A stretch of DNA of 64,000 bases from contig CACYHP010000002.1 in assembly GCA_902774295.1 (NCBI GenBank), positions 124,001 to 188,000 on the forward strand. The letters are read 5' to 3'. The notes under the pieces are model-generated. The model was not told the DNA's origin. It worked only from the letters and a program-made list of their open reading frames with translations, and did not search any database. Numbering within the stretch: the stretch's first letter is position 1; every line of letters begins with the position of its first letter. Positions 50,771 through 59,162 of the stretch are shown piece after piece. The translations under genes were made by a program, and so were the position numbers. Origin of the DNA: an uncultured Bacteroidia bacterium (lineage in GTDB: Bacteria > Bacteroidota > Bacteroidia > Bacteroidales > F082).

Positions 50771-52564
50771 ATGCGAAAAATATCCCTTTACATCTTATTA
50801 ATATTGCTGTTGACGGCGTGCGCCAAAAATCCCGTGGCTGAATGGACCGAAGGTCAGGCCGAGGCCGATGGCAGAGCGCTCAACACCCTTGTGCTTCATG
50901 ATGTTACAAAAGGCTCGCGCGTGTGGTTTCAGGAGCTTTTCGACTCGAAAACCATAGTCGAAGGACCTGCTATCAACCATTATCAGGGCACTTCGTGGTA
51001 TATCGACATCCCGTCAAACGGCACCGTCACGCTGAAATACTACGGCCGCCCGCTGCCGAAACAATCGTGGGCTCCCGAAGGCTTCGTGATGCAACTTAAA
51101 GGCATGGCAGATATGCCGATGCAGGTGAATTATCATTTCATCCAACACCCTAAAAACACTGCCGACGACGATTTTATCTGCCGTTACGAGGTGCAGCCCG
51201 GCGACATCATCCCGCAGGTGAAACGCATAAAATATGGCACCGAGCCTCTCGAGCCTTCCGAGAACCTCCCCACCGGCTGGTATCGTATCACCATCGATGA
51301 AAACGGCACTCCTACAGTTGATTCCGACGACGAGGAAGGCGCTTTTTATGCTCAGATAACCCTCAACAAGCTGCCAAGGCCACTGCAGCCGATGACCATC
51401 GAAGACTGGCCCGACAACCAATACCGAGGCTTCATGCTCGACGTGGCACGCGACTTCCGCAATATCGACGAAGTGCTGAATGTCATCGACATTATGGCGC
51501 AATATAAATTCAACGTATTCCATTTTCATATCGGTGATGACGAATCATGGTGCTTGGAAATCAAAGACTTACCAGACTTAACCGACTTCGGCGGGCATCA
51601 TGCATTGCCCGATTGGAACCTTAATGAGACCGAGGCTCTGAAGCCGACAGCCAACGGTAGCGTTGGAAACAAGACATACTTCACTGGCGAAGAATACAAG
51701 CAGATTTTAAAATATGCGTGGGAGCGCCACATCGCAGTGATTCCAGAGTTCGACGCGCCAGGTCATTCAAGGGCGTCCATCAAGGCGATGCAAGCTTACG
51801 AACGGCGCACCGGCGATGCTTCTTATCGTCTGCAAGACCCCGCCGACACCTCACATTACTGGTCAGCACAGGATTTTACAGATAACGTGCTAAGTGTTTA
51901 TCTCCCAAGTGTTTACACCTTCTACGGCAAAGTATTTGATGAAGTGATAAAACTTCATCAGGAAGCCGAAGTGCCGCTTCTTGCCATCCATATCGGAGGC
52001 GACGAGGTGCCTGGTGGCGCATGGGCTAATCAGGATCGCAAGGCGATGAAAGACCTGTTCACCAATAACATGCTGCAGCTCGCCGAGCAACGCGGCATAC
52101 GTCTGGCCGGATGGGAAGACATCGCCAAGGGCATCGAGCCGGAAACGCTTGAGCGTCTTAAGCAATCGCTTTATTTCGTCAATATCTGGACCGGCAAAGG
52201 CATGGAAGGATGGCCTTGTGTGCTCTCACCTGCCACCAACAACTACGTTGACCTTGCCTACAGCGCTGATCCCGAAGAGCTGGGACTCTTCTGGGCCGGC
52301 TACGTCGACGAACGCATGACCTTCGCGATGAACCCGACCGAATACGCCGGCGACATCGTGGGAATGTCGGCACATCTGTGGTCGGAACAGCTGCGTAACT
52401 TCGACAACGTCACCTTCCAGATGCTTCCGAAGGCACTTGGCGTCGCCGAAAGAGCCTGGAACACCACCTCACCCGGCGATTTCAACAGGTTTTATAGCAT
52501 CATCGTAACAAAAGAGATGCCTGTCTGGGAACAAATAGGTTATAAATTCAAGAAAAGAATTTAA
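50771..52564 (+). CDS. GH20 beta-N-acetylhexosaminidase, lipoprotein
   Basis: A 597-residue lipoprotein, lipobox LLTAC with Cys17. A GH20 N-terminal domain is followed by the TIM barrel from YRGFMLDVARDFRNIDEVL; the catalytic pair Asp411-Glu412 is in HIGGDEVPGGAW, and HFHIGDDESWCLEIKDLPDL, PEFDAPGHSRASIKAM line the pocket. It removes terminal GlcNAc or GalNAc from glycans, complementing the sialidase at 14237-15379. It is followed by a hotdog protein gene, 11 bp away. Confidence 0.95.
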   Translation: MRKISLYILLILLLTACAKNPVAEWTEGQAEADGRALNTLVLHDVTKGSRVWFQELFDSKTIVEGPAINHYQGTSWYIDIPSNGTVTLKYYGRPLPKQSWAPEGFVMQLKGMADMPMQVNYHFIQHPKNTADDDFICRYEVQPGDIIPQVKRIKYGTEPLEPSENLPTGWYRITIDENGTPTVDSDDEEGAFYAQITLNKLPRPLQPMTIEDWPDNQYRGFMLDVARDFRNIDEVLNVIDIMAQYKFNVFHFHIGDDESWCLEIKDLPDLTDFGGHHALPDWNLNETEALKPTANGSVGNKTYFTGEEYKQILKYAWERHIAVIPEFDAPGHSRASIKAMQAYERRTGDASYRLQDPADTSHYWSAQDFTDNVLSVYLPSVYTFYGKVFDEVIKLHQEAEVPLLAIHIGGDEVPGGAWANQDRKAMKDLFTNNMLQLAEQRGIRLAGWEDIAKGIEPETLERLKQSLYFVNIWTGKGMEGWPCVLSPATNNYVDLAYSADPEELGLFWAGYVDERMTFAMNPTEYAGDIVGMSAHLWSEQLRNFDNVTFQMLPKALGVAERAWNTTSPGDFNRFYSIIVTKEMPVWEQIGYKFKKRI

Positions 52565-52575
52565 ATTTTAATGAT

Positions 52576-53034
52576 ATGAAAGCAACTTATTCACAACGTC
52601 TTATCAAACTCGCCGACCTAAACCATCATCAGACATTTTTTGCAGGTCGCTGTTCGGAATACTTCTTGGAAAGCTCGTATTTCGCTGTAGCTCAATATGT
52701 TGACACTAAAGACACGGTGCTTCTCGTGCTTCACGGCATCGACTTCAAGTTCCCTATCTTCGCTGGCGACATCGTCACCTACGAGAGCAAAGTCATCGCT
52801 GCAGGACGCTCCACCTTAACCGTTTACACCAAGATGTACCGCAGCCGCGAGCCTGAAAAAGTCGCCGCCGACGGCTTCGCCACATTCTCATATCTTGATG
52901 AGAATCATCATTCAAAGCCGCATGGCGTGGTCATAACACCTGAGACTGAAGAGGAAAAATGGCTCAACCAGCAAGCCGTCGAGGTACTCGAAGAGTCGAA
53001 GAAACGCGCCAAGGCGATGAACGCAAAAGCATAA
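52576..53034 (+). CDS. Hotdog-fold acyl-CoA thioesterase-like protein
   Basis: A 152-residue protein resembling YciA-type acyl-CoA hydrolases: DLNHHQTFFAGRCSEYFLES replaces the usual NHHGTLFGG motif, followed by GIDFKFPIFAGDIVTYESKV and GRSTLTVYTKMYR. The C-terminal end is helical and Lys/Glu-rich. Asn and Glu/Ser near the active position are compatible with activity, but the changed NHH motif makes the substrate uncertain. It lies in line with the GH20 gene and the FGE-domain lipoprotein gene. Confidence 0.8.
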   Translation: MKATYSQRLIKLADLNHHQTFFAGRCSEYFLESSYFAVAQYVDTKDTVLLVLHGIDFKFPIFAGDIVTYESKVIAAGRSTLTVYTKMYRSREPEKVAADGFATFSYLDENHHSKPHGVVITPETEEEKWLNQQAVEVLEESKKRAKAMNAKA

Positions 53035-53068
53035 TTTAAGAACTACTTTCTTACAAATATTTATAACT

Positions 53069-54694
53069 ATGAAAACTCTATTATCATGGACGCTTGCTGC
53101 CACCATCATCTTCAGCGCCGCGACCATCACAGGCTGCAAGAAAGAAAAGTCAGTCAACAACAATCCAAGCAATAACCAGTGGGGCGCAGAGACACTCACT
53201 TTCAAGGTGGGAAATTCCTCTGACGTCATTACCATGAAGAAAGTGGAAGGTGGAGATTACACGATGGAATATATGTACGAACACCAAGTGACTACCGTCA
53301 CAGGAACGCTCTCCGACTTTTACATCTGTCCAGTCGAGGTGACCAACAAGATTTGGGAAGATGTCATGGGATGGAGACCCGGAGGACAGCCAAACAATGG
53401 CGACTCATACCCCGTCAGCAATACTAACTACTACGACATCGTCAAGGAAGGCGGCTTCATCAACATGCTGAACACTATATGTTCCGACCAGCTTCCATCT
53501 GGCAAGCGTTTCGCGCTGCCAACCGAAGCCCAGTGGGAGTATGCAGCCCGAGGTGGACAAAAGTCGATGGGTTACATATATTCAGGATCCAACGCTTTAG
53601 ACGAAGTGGCATGGTACGGTGGCAACTCTAACGGCACCACACATCCCGTCGGCCTGAAGAAAGCCAATGAGCTCGGCCTCTACGACATGACTGGCAACGT
53701 CTGGGAATGGACCCGCGACAACTTTGTCTACTTTGACAAACTCCCGCACAACCAGGGTCTCAACTACGTCTGCAACGCCCACAACAACTACCGCGTCAAC
53801 CGTGGCGGCAGCTACGGCACAATACAGATGGGTCTCGAAACCTCATATCACACATGGCTGGGGATGTACCTGTCATATCAAAGCCGTGGCCTGCGACTCG
53901 TCCTCGTGGATAACTTCAACGAGGAAACACTCGTGGAACCTATCCAGCCAGACAACCTCCTTTCCATCGCTGTGAGCAACGATTCAGTCGGCTACTACCT
54001 CCCGATGGTTGAAGTGAAGGGCGGCGACTACGAGCTGGTCTACGAACGTGTCGGCGAACAGAAAACCTTCAGAGGAACGCTTTCCGATTTCTATATCTGC
54101 CAAACCGAAACGATGAACTACATCTGGGAAACCGTCATGGGTTCGAAACCCGAAGGCCAAACCGAGAGCGAAGGTCTCTATCCTGTTACGATGGTTAACT
54201 ACGATGACATCACCATGAGCGGCGGCTTCCTCGACAGGTTGAACACGATGTGCGCCGACCAGTTGCCTGCAGGCATGCAGTTTGCCCTCGCTACTGAGGC
54301 CGAATGGCACTATGCAGCCAACGGCGGACGTAAGTCACATGGCTACATCTACGCTGGTTCAAACACAATAAACGATGTGGCCTGGTATGCCGACAACGCC
54401 GAACAAGCCTCTCAATTCGTGGCCTCCAAGCAGCCTAACGAGCTCGGCATCTACGACCTAAGCGGTAACGTCTGGGAATACTGCAACGACTGGTATGCAG
54501 ATCTGGCCGACATCCCTGCCGAACAGGGCACCGACTATACAGGTCCTGAGACAGGCGAAAAGATTGTAGGTTGCGGCGGATGCTACGACAGCGAGCCTTA
54601 CACTTGCACATCTGCCTACCACGGCCGCGAGAAAGAACACAACGGCCGCGACGCCACCGTAGGCTTCCGCATCGTTTTGAGAAGAGTAAATTAG
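53069..54694 (+). CDS. Lipoprotein with two tandem formylglycine-generating-enzyme-like domains
   Basis: A 541-residue lipoprotein, lipobox TITGC with Cys23. Two homologous domains, at about 55-285 and 300-541, repeat the same blocks: LSDFYICPVEVTNKIWEDVM / LSDFYICQTETMNYIWETVM, LPTEAQWEYAARGG / LATEAEWHYAANGG, and YDMTGNVWEWTRD / YDLSGNVWEYCND. The fold is the SUMF1/FGE fold, but the Cys pair that binds copper in active FGE was not found, so it is probably a binding or structural protein. A bidirectional terminator follows. Confidence 0.88.
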   Translation: MKTLLSWTLAATIIFSAATITGCKKEKSVNNNPSNNQWGAETLTFKVGNSSDVITMKKVEGGDYTMEYMYEHQVTTVTGTLSDFYICPVEVTNKIWEDVMGWRPGGQPNNGDSYPVSNTNYYDIVKEGGFINMLNTICSDQLPSGKRFALPTEAQWEYAARGGQKSMGYIYSGSNALDEVAWYGGNSNGTTHPVGLKKANELGLYDMTGNVWEWTRDNFVYFDKLPHNQGLNYVCNAHNNYRVNRGGSYGTIQMGLETSYHTWLGMYLSYQSRGLRLVLVDNFNEETLVEPIQPDNLLSIAVSNDSVGYYLPMVEVKGGDYELVYERVGEQKTFRGTLSDFYICQTETMNYIWETVMGSKPEGQTESEGLYPVTMVNYDDITMSGGFLDRLNTMCADQLPAGMQFALATEAEWHYAANGGRKSHGYIYAGSNTINDVAWYADNAEQASQFVASKQPNELGIYDLSGNVWEYCNDWYADLADIPAEQGTDYTGPETGEKIVGCGGCYDSEPYTCTSAYHGREKEHNGRDATVGFRIVLRRVN

Positions 54695-54718
54695 ATCAAA
54701 TAACTACATATTTGAACA

Positions 54719-54756
54719 CAAAAAGGGCTATTAGGTCAACCTAACAGCCTTTTTAA
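54719..54756. terminator. Bidirectional terminator after the FGE-domain lipoprotein gene
   Basis: AAAAAGGGCTATTAGGT pairs with CCTAACAGCCTTTTT around a 2-3 nt loop, flanked by A and T tracts. Confidence 0.85.
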
Positions 54757-54782
54757 TCTATTGATAATCAGTAATTAACTGA

Positions 54783-55004
54783 TTAATATTCGTCTTCGTG
54801 GAAGAAGAAATCGTCCTTCGTAGGATAATCTGGCCAAAGGTCCTCAATACGCTCGTAAACATCACCCTCGTCCTCAATCTCCTGAAGATTCTCTATGACT
54901 TCCTGCGGTGCACCTGTACGCATTGCCCACTCAAGAAGCTCGTCTCTCGTTGCCGGCCATGGAGCGTCCTCCATCTTCGACGCTAATTCTAATGTCCAAT
55001 ACAT
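54783..55004 (-). CDS. DUF2795 small protein
   Basis: A 73-residue protein starting MYWTLELASKMEDAPWPATR, then DELLEWAMRTGAPQEVIENL and a strongly acidic tail (FFFHEDEY). This is the Bacteroidota DUF2795 pattern; the region from PWPATRDELL onwards fits its small helical fold. No function known. TATTTTTG at 55030-55037 (minus) is the likely promoter. Confidence 0.88.
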   Translation of the reverse strand: MYWTLELASKMEDAPWPATRDELLEWAMRTGAPQEVIENLQEIEDEGDVYERIEDLWPDYPTKDDFFFHEDEY

Positions 55005-55029
55005 ATTTTATCCTTTTTATTTTGGGGTG

Positions 55030-55037
55030 CAAAAATA
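55030..55037 (-). promoter_or_regulatory. -7 box (TATTTTTG) of the DUF2795 gene
   Basis: Minus-strand TATTTTTG, 25 bp before the start at 55004. Confidence 0.55.
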
Positions 55038-55079
55038 CTACAAATTTTTATTTTGTCAAGAAAAATTTTATAATTTTTT

Positions 55080-55128
55080 TAGCCATTAAAACAATCCATT
55101 CAAATTAATGCTAATGGCTAATGGCTAT
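55080..55128. repeat. TGCTAATGGCTAATGGC repeat (family E), copy 2
   Basis: TAGCCATTA at the left and (A)TGCTAATGGCTAATGGCTAT at the right form imperfect inverted arms. Like copy 1 at 46699-46765, it ends in GGCTAT exactly at a minus-strand stop codon, here that of the adenosyltransferase gene. Confidence 0.7.
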
Positions 55129-55655
55129 CTCGGCTGCCACTTGGTATCGCCTTCGGAAAACACTCGCGACATCACGAAAAACATGTCCGATAAACGGTTT
55201 AAATATCTCATTATCACAGGGTTAACATCATGCTGTCTGCTCATGCGCACCACGGCTCGTTCGGCTCTTCTGCACACAGTCCTGCACACATGACATTTCG
55301 ATGCGAGCAGATTTCCGCCGGGAATGATGAGGCTGTTGAGAGGTTTCAAGCCTTCGTTCATTTCATCGATGAATCTCTCTATGCCTTCCACATCGCTCTC
55401 CTCCATCTGCGGAAGCTGTTTCCTCAGCTCGCTGGTCTCGTCGGTGGCAAGCAGACATTCAGCCACCAGCAAACGCTCCTGGATACGTTTGAAAACGTCG
55501 TTATATTTGTCGGTTGAGTCCATCAGAACCGCGATGAACGCGCTCAACTCGTCGAGGGTGCCGTAAGCCTCCAAACGCACGTCGTCTTTGCCGACACGTG
55601 TGCCGTTGACCAACGATGTCGTGCCTTTGTCGCCTGTCTTCGTGTAAACTTTCAT
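55125..55655 (-). CDS. Cob(I)yrinic acid a,c-diamide adenosyltransferase (PduO type)
   Basis: A 176-residue enzyme that adds the adenosyl group to reduced cobalamin. TKTGDKGTTSLVNGTRVGKD is the ATP-binding N-terminus, YGTLDELSAFI and RAERAVVRM with NRLSDMFFVMSR complete the PduO pattern. Its start overlaps the stop of the next gene upstream by 4 bp. No other cobalamin genes are near; it supports B12-dependent enzymes elsewhere. Confidence 0.95.
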   Translation of the reverse strand: MKVYTKTGDKGTTSLVNGTRVGKDDVRLEAYGTLDELSAFIAVLMDSTDKYNDVFKRIQERLLVAECLLATDETSELRKQLPQMEESDVEGIERFIDEMNEGLKPLNSLIIPGGNLLASKCHVCRTVCRRAERAVVRMSRQHDVNPVIMRYLNRLSDMFFVMSRVFSEGDTKWQPR

Positions 55656-56071
55656 ACCTTTAATATATAATGTTCTTTTTTTATTCTATCCATCATGAAA
55701 ACCATGCCGAAACGCCAACAATCGATGCTCAAGCGCACCTTCTCATCGTCTTTCAGCCTCTCCCAGTCCGCCTCGTTCTGCTTGTTACGATGAATGTCCT
55801 TCACTATCATCACGACATCATCGTCTTTAAAAATCAATGGATTATCGTTAACAAAATCCTTTATCCTGTTATTCAAATCATCGTAAAACTCGTCATTAAC
55901 CTGTTGTTTTCGTTCGTGGAGGATTTCTCGACTACACTTCACTCCGTTTCGTTTCGCTCGAAATGACATGGAGGGTTCGAGGACCTTTTCATAAAGGTCG
56001 AAAACCAACGGCGAATGCAGATGATATTTCCCTTGGGCCTTCCTTCGATATTTCAAATAACTGATAATCAT
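55652..56071 (-). CDS. Shortened methyltransferase-like protein containing a translated repeat
   Basis: A 139-residue protein. The start IISYLKYRRKAQGKYHLHSP and LVFDLYEKVL matches the beginning of Bacteroidota class I SAM-dependent methyltransferases of about 250 residues, and the end VMIVKDIHRNKQNEADWERL and SIDCWRFGMVF matches their C-terminal end. The central SAM-binding part is missing. Directly after the N-terminal block the protein contains SMSFRAKRNGVKCSREIL, which is the translation of palindromic repeat family A (55918-55967). It is likely inactive, but the frame is intact and it overlaps the adenosyltransferase gene by 4 bp, so it is probably still translated. Confidence 0.7.
   Translation of the reverse strand: MIISYLKYRRKAQGKYHLHSPLVFDLYEKVLEPSMSFRAKRNGVKCSREILHERKQQVNDEFYDDLNNRIKDFVNDNPLIFKDDDVVMIVKDIHRNKQNEADWERLKDDEKVRLSIDCWRFGMVFMMDRIKKEHYILKV
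55918..55967. repeat. Palindromic dispersed repeat, family A, copy 4, inside a reading frame
   Basis: GGAGGATTTCTCGACTACAC to CGCTCGAAATGAC on the plus strand. On the minus strand it is read in frame as part of the gene at 55652-56071. Confidence 0.8.
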
Positions 56072-56080
56072 TGATTAAAT

Positions 56081-56145
56081 TGTAGAGACGCCACAATGTG
56101 ACGTCTCTACGTATTATATGAGACGAATTTTCGTCCGTCTCTACA
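56081..56145. repeat. GTAGAGACG palindrome, family B, copy 2 (long form)
   Basis: TGTAGAGACG, CGTCTCTAC, then AGACG and CGTCTCTACA give two nested hairpins. It lies between the methyltransferase-like gene start and the T9SS cargo stop. Confidence 0.8.
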
Positions 56146-56148
56146 AAT

Positions 56149-57783
56149 TTATCTCTTTATGAATTTCACCACTGTGCCGTTCATCTTTACGAAATAAACA
56201 CCGTTTGAGAGTTCAGCCACGTTGACGGCATTCTCACCCTCGTTAACGTTGACAACCATAACCATGCGGCCTGCCATGTCCATAATCTGTGCCTCAGCAG
56301 CCTGCTCAGCGTTAATCATAACAACACTTGTTGCAGGATTTGGATAGAGGTCGAACTTAACAGCCTCGTTCTCGTTGACTGCGTCATAGCCTGTGTAGAT
56401 ATGGAAATCAGCGACTTCCCATGTTGCAGCTGCTGTTTCTGTGCTGGTGTATTTGAATGCGACATACAGATTGTGAACATCTTGCATGTTGGTCAAGGTG
56501 TAGTCTGTTGTAGCCCACTCATAGTCACCTGCTGACCATGTGAAGTGTGATGTGATGTCAACCCAATCGAATTCGTTAGGATCGCTCATGCCGTCATAAT
56601 CCTCTGAATAGTAAATCTTAAGAGGGTCACCATCATACTTGTAAGCGTTCATGAAGCAGATAGTATATGTTTCGTATGTTGCGCCAGTCAAGATATTTGG
56701 TGTGATGAGCCAGTCTTCGTTATCAAAATTAGCATTGGTCTGACCGCCGACATGACCTGTCATCTTTGCGTATGGGATGCCATTGTATGAGCCTGTGCCC
56801 CACTCCTGCTCACCTTCAATATTGACAGCTGAGAATGGAGCGAGACCGTTACCGAAGTCTGATGAGAAGAGGCATGTTACATCCTGTGTTGTCACACTTG
56901 TTGTCGGGTATGAACCATCGGTCTTGTAATCGATATTGTCACCGCTGTTGGTGTAAGGGAAGATAGCGAAATGCCATGTTGTGTTTGCTGTGAGACCTTC
57001 AAAATAAACGTCAGTGTCTGTCACATTGTAAGCCACGTGACCGTTTGAAGGGTCGATGTCATTCTCAACTGGTGTGCCGTCGACAGGAACAGTGATTTCG
57101 CCTGTTGAACCGATAATCACATAGCCTCTTGGGAGCTGTGCGCCTGTTGAAGCTGTCCATGCGAGTGTCACCTTTGTGATGTCCAATGTTGCATAAAAGT
57201 TTGTAGGATAGTTGCTCGGCTCTGGGTCGATCACAGCCTCACCGCCTTTGTAGATGTAAATCAAACCGTTGATGTTTGATGACTCTTTGTAGCAACCGAA
57301 CAAGGTGCTTGTGTTGTTGTAACGCATGATGTTCTGCTCGACACCACCGTTTGATGTAGGAACAAAGCCTTCGCCGTCCATGCTGAGTGTCCACTCACCT
57401 TTAACATCGAGGTTGGTCTGGGTCTTGAGGTAGTTACCACCACCTGGTGCATAGAGGTAACCGTTCTTCAACTCATCGAAGAATGTCCAAGCGCCATTGC
57501 TCTGACCCATTGTCATCTCAAAGGCGTCTTCCTGGCTATTCGGATCAAAAGCTGGGGTAAGGGTGATCTCATTACCGACAACGCCGATTTCGACAGCGTG
57601 ACGGTTGTTTGACTTCTGATATGACATCACGAGACCTGTACCGTCTTCTCTGATACCAACGAGGATGACTTTGTCACCAGCGCTCAACTGTGAAGCTGAT
57701 GTAACTCTTGTATAAGTGGTGGTCTGAGCCATCGCACTTAGACTGATTAGCACTACTGCTAAGAATAGTAAAACTTTTTTCAT
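56149..57783 (-). CDS. T9SS cargo with a choice-of-anchor J domain
   Basis: A 544-residue exported protein; signal ends LSAMAQ. The N-terminal 190 residues (TRVTSASQLSAGDKVILVGI, RHAVEIGVVGNEITLTP) look like a domain common in Bacteroidales surface proteins, then a fibronectin-III-like region, a MAM-like jelly-roll at about 300-470 (CLFSSDFGNGLAPFSAVNIE, WLITPNILTG) and the type IX sorting domain (LYPNPATSVVMINAEQAAEA, IMDMAGRMVMVVN, LSNGVYFVKMNG, VVKFIKR). Surface-delivered; binding partner unknown. Confidence 0.9.
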   Translation of the reverse strand: MKKVLLFLAVVLISLSAMAQTTTYTRVTSASQLSAGDKVILVGIREDGTGLVMSYQKSNNRHAVEIGVVGNEITLTPAFDPNSQEDAFEMTMGQSNGAWTFFDELKNGYLYAPGGGNYLKTQTNLDVKGEWTLSMDGEGFVPTSNGGVEQNIMRYNNTSTLFGCYKESSNINGLIYIYKGGEAVIDPEPSNYPTNFYATLDITKVTLAWTASTGAQLPRGYVIIGSTGEITVPVDGTPVENDIDPSNGHVAYNVTDTDVYFEGLTANTTWHFAIFPYTNSGDNIDYKTDGSYPTTSVTTQDVTCLFSSDFGNGLAPFSAVNIEGEQEWGTGSYNGIPYAKMTGHVGGQTNANFDNEDWLITPNILTGATYETYTICFMNAYKYDGDPLKIYYSEDYDGMSDPNEFDWVDITSHFTWSAGDYEWATTDYTLTNMQDVHNLYVAFKYTSTETAAATWEVADFHIYTGYDAVNENEAVKFDLYPNPATSVVMINAEQAAEAQIMDMAGRMVMVVNVNEGENAVNVAELSNGVYFVKMNGTVVKFIKR

Positions 57784-57829
57784 GTTTTTTAAATTTTAAT
57801 ATGACATAATATTTTAAAATTTCTCATCC

Positions 57830-57859
57830 GGTACGGACAAAGCATGCCTTGTCCCTACA
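57830..57859. repeat. GTAGGGACAAGGCATGC palindrome (family C)
   Basis: GTACGGACAAAGCATGC pairs with GCATGCCTTGTCCCTAC. On the minus strand its outer end supplies the TAG stop codon of the NifU-like gene and could serve as its terminator. Confidence 0.75.
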
Positions 57860-58091
57860 CTTTCTCCACCGCCTTGATTTCAGGTACCACGCTTTTCATC
57901 GTCTTTTCGATGCCGTTTTTCAACGTCTGCGTGCTGTGCGGGCAGTTGGCGCAATGACCGGTGAGCTGCACCCACACTGTCATGTCGTCGTCCAAACGCA
58001 CAAACTCCACGCCGCCGCCGTCAGCCTTCAGATAAGGCTCAATCTGCGTCAAAATATTCCTGACTTTCTTTTCTATAGCTTCTTTTTCCAT
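57855..58091 (-). CDS. NifU-like iron-sulfur scaffold protein (C-terminal NifU domain)
   Basis: About 78 residues from MEKEAIEKKVRNILTQIEPY; the earlier Met would overlap the Mrp stop. LKADGGGVEFVRLDDD and GHCANCPHSTQTLKNGIE contain the Cys47-x-x-Cys50 pair that binds a transient [4Fe-4S] cluster between two subunits. It is 1 bp behind the Mrp gene, a typical pairing for cluster assembly and transfer. Confidence 0.95.
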   Translation of the reverse strand: MEKEAIEKKVRNILTQIEPYLKADGGGVEFVRLDDDMTVWVQLTGHCANCPHSTQTLKNGIEKTMKSVVPEIKAVEKV

Positions 58092-58092
58092 C

Positions 58093-59115
58093 TTAAACCA
58101 ATTCAATAACTTTTCTTGCCACTTTCTCGAATGCTGCTGTCACCGGACCGAAGTTGCCGAAGGTGTAAGGTGTGCCTTTGTCGCCTGCGCTTGCGATGTT
58201 TTCATCCATCGGGATGGCGCCTAAGAACGGGATGCCGAGCTCTTCAGCGAATTCCTTACCATGACCCTGGCCGAAGATGTAATATTTCTTCTCAGGCATG
58301 TCACTTGGCGTGAAATAAGCCATATTCTCGACCAAACCGAGGATCGGGATGCTCACGCCTTTATGCTTGAACATGTTTGCTGCACGACGCACATCGGCGA
58401 ATGCCACTTTCTGAGGTGTCGTCACTATGATAGAGCCTGCAACCTTGAAGTTCTGAGCCAGGCAGAGCTGGATGTCGCCAGTTCCCGGAGGCATATCGAC
58501 GACCAAAAAGTCGATCTCGCCCCAGTCGGTCTCTGTCATGAGCTGTGTCAAAGCGCTTGTCGCCATAGGTCCACGCCAGATCAACGGCGTGTTCGGGTCG
58601 ACCATCATGCCGATACTCATCAGCTTGATGCCGTATTTCTGCAATGGCACCATATATGTCTTGCCGTCTTTGTCGTAGCACTCCGGCTGCTCGCCTTCTG
58701 TTCCGAACATAATCGGCACCGACGGACCGTAGATGTCAGCATCGAGCATGCCGACCTTGAAACCCTGCACTGCCAATGCCACCGCGAGGTTCACAGCCAC
58801 TGTCGACTTGCCCACGCCGCCTTTGCCTGATGCCACCGCGATGATATGTTTCACCTTCGAGAGCATCGTCACCGGCGCCGTCGGGATGATGTCGACATCA
58901 ATATCTCCAAAATTATCGTTCAAAACCTTCTTCGCATTCTCAATAACGAAGTTGTTTTTCTCGTCATCGACATCGTCAAGAACGAGCTTAAAACGAACCA
59001 AATTCTCTCCCACTTCGACGTCCTTAACCATCTCAGCGTCAACGATGTTACTTCCCTTGGGGAAATAAACAACGTCCTTCAAAATTTCCAAAACCTTCTG
59101 TTTCGACGGAATCAT
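58093..59115 (-). CDS. Mrp/ApbC-type iron-sulfur cluster carrier ATPase
   Basis: A 340-residue protein. An N-terminal MIP18-like domain (residues 1-80) is followed by the P-loop SGKGGVGKSTVAVNLAVALA at 96-115 with the deviant Walker A Lys, DADIYGPSVPIMFG, and DMPPGTGDIQLCLAQ. Mrp proteins carry [4Fe-4S] clusters to target enzymes; the nearby NifU-like protein probably supplies them. The usual CxxC near the C-terminus is not obvious in this copy, as also in some other Bacteroidota members. Confidence 0.94.
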   Translation of the reverse strand: MIPSKQKVLEILKDVVYFPKGSNIVDAEMVKDVEVGENLVRFKLVLDDVDDEKNNFVIENAKKVLNDNFGDIDVDIIPTAPVTMLSKVKHIIAVASGKGGVGKSTVAVNLAVALAVQGFKVGMLDADIYGPSVPIMFGTEGEQPECYDKDGKTYMVPLQKYGIKLMSIGMMVDPNTPLIWRGPMATSALTQLMTETDWGEIDFLVVDMPPGTGDIQLCLAQNFKVAGSIIVTTPQKVAFADVRRAANMFKHKGVSIPILGLVENMAYFTPSDMPEKKYYIFGQGHGKEFAEELGIPFLGAIPMDENIASAGDKGTPYTFGNFGPVTAAFEKVARKVIELV

Positions 59116-59162
59116 TTCAAAAAAAATTTATTTATAAATAAGACTACAAAAATACAAATTTT

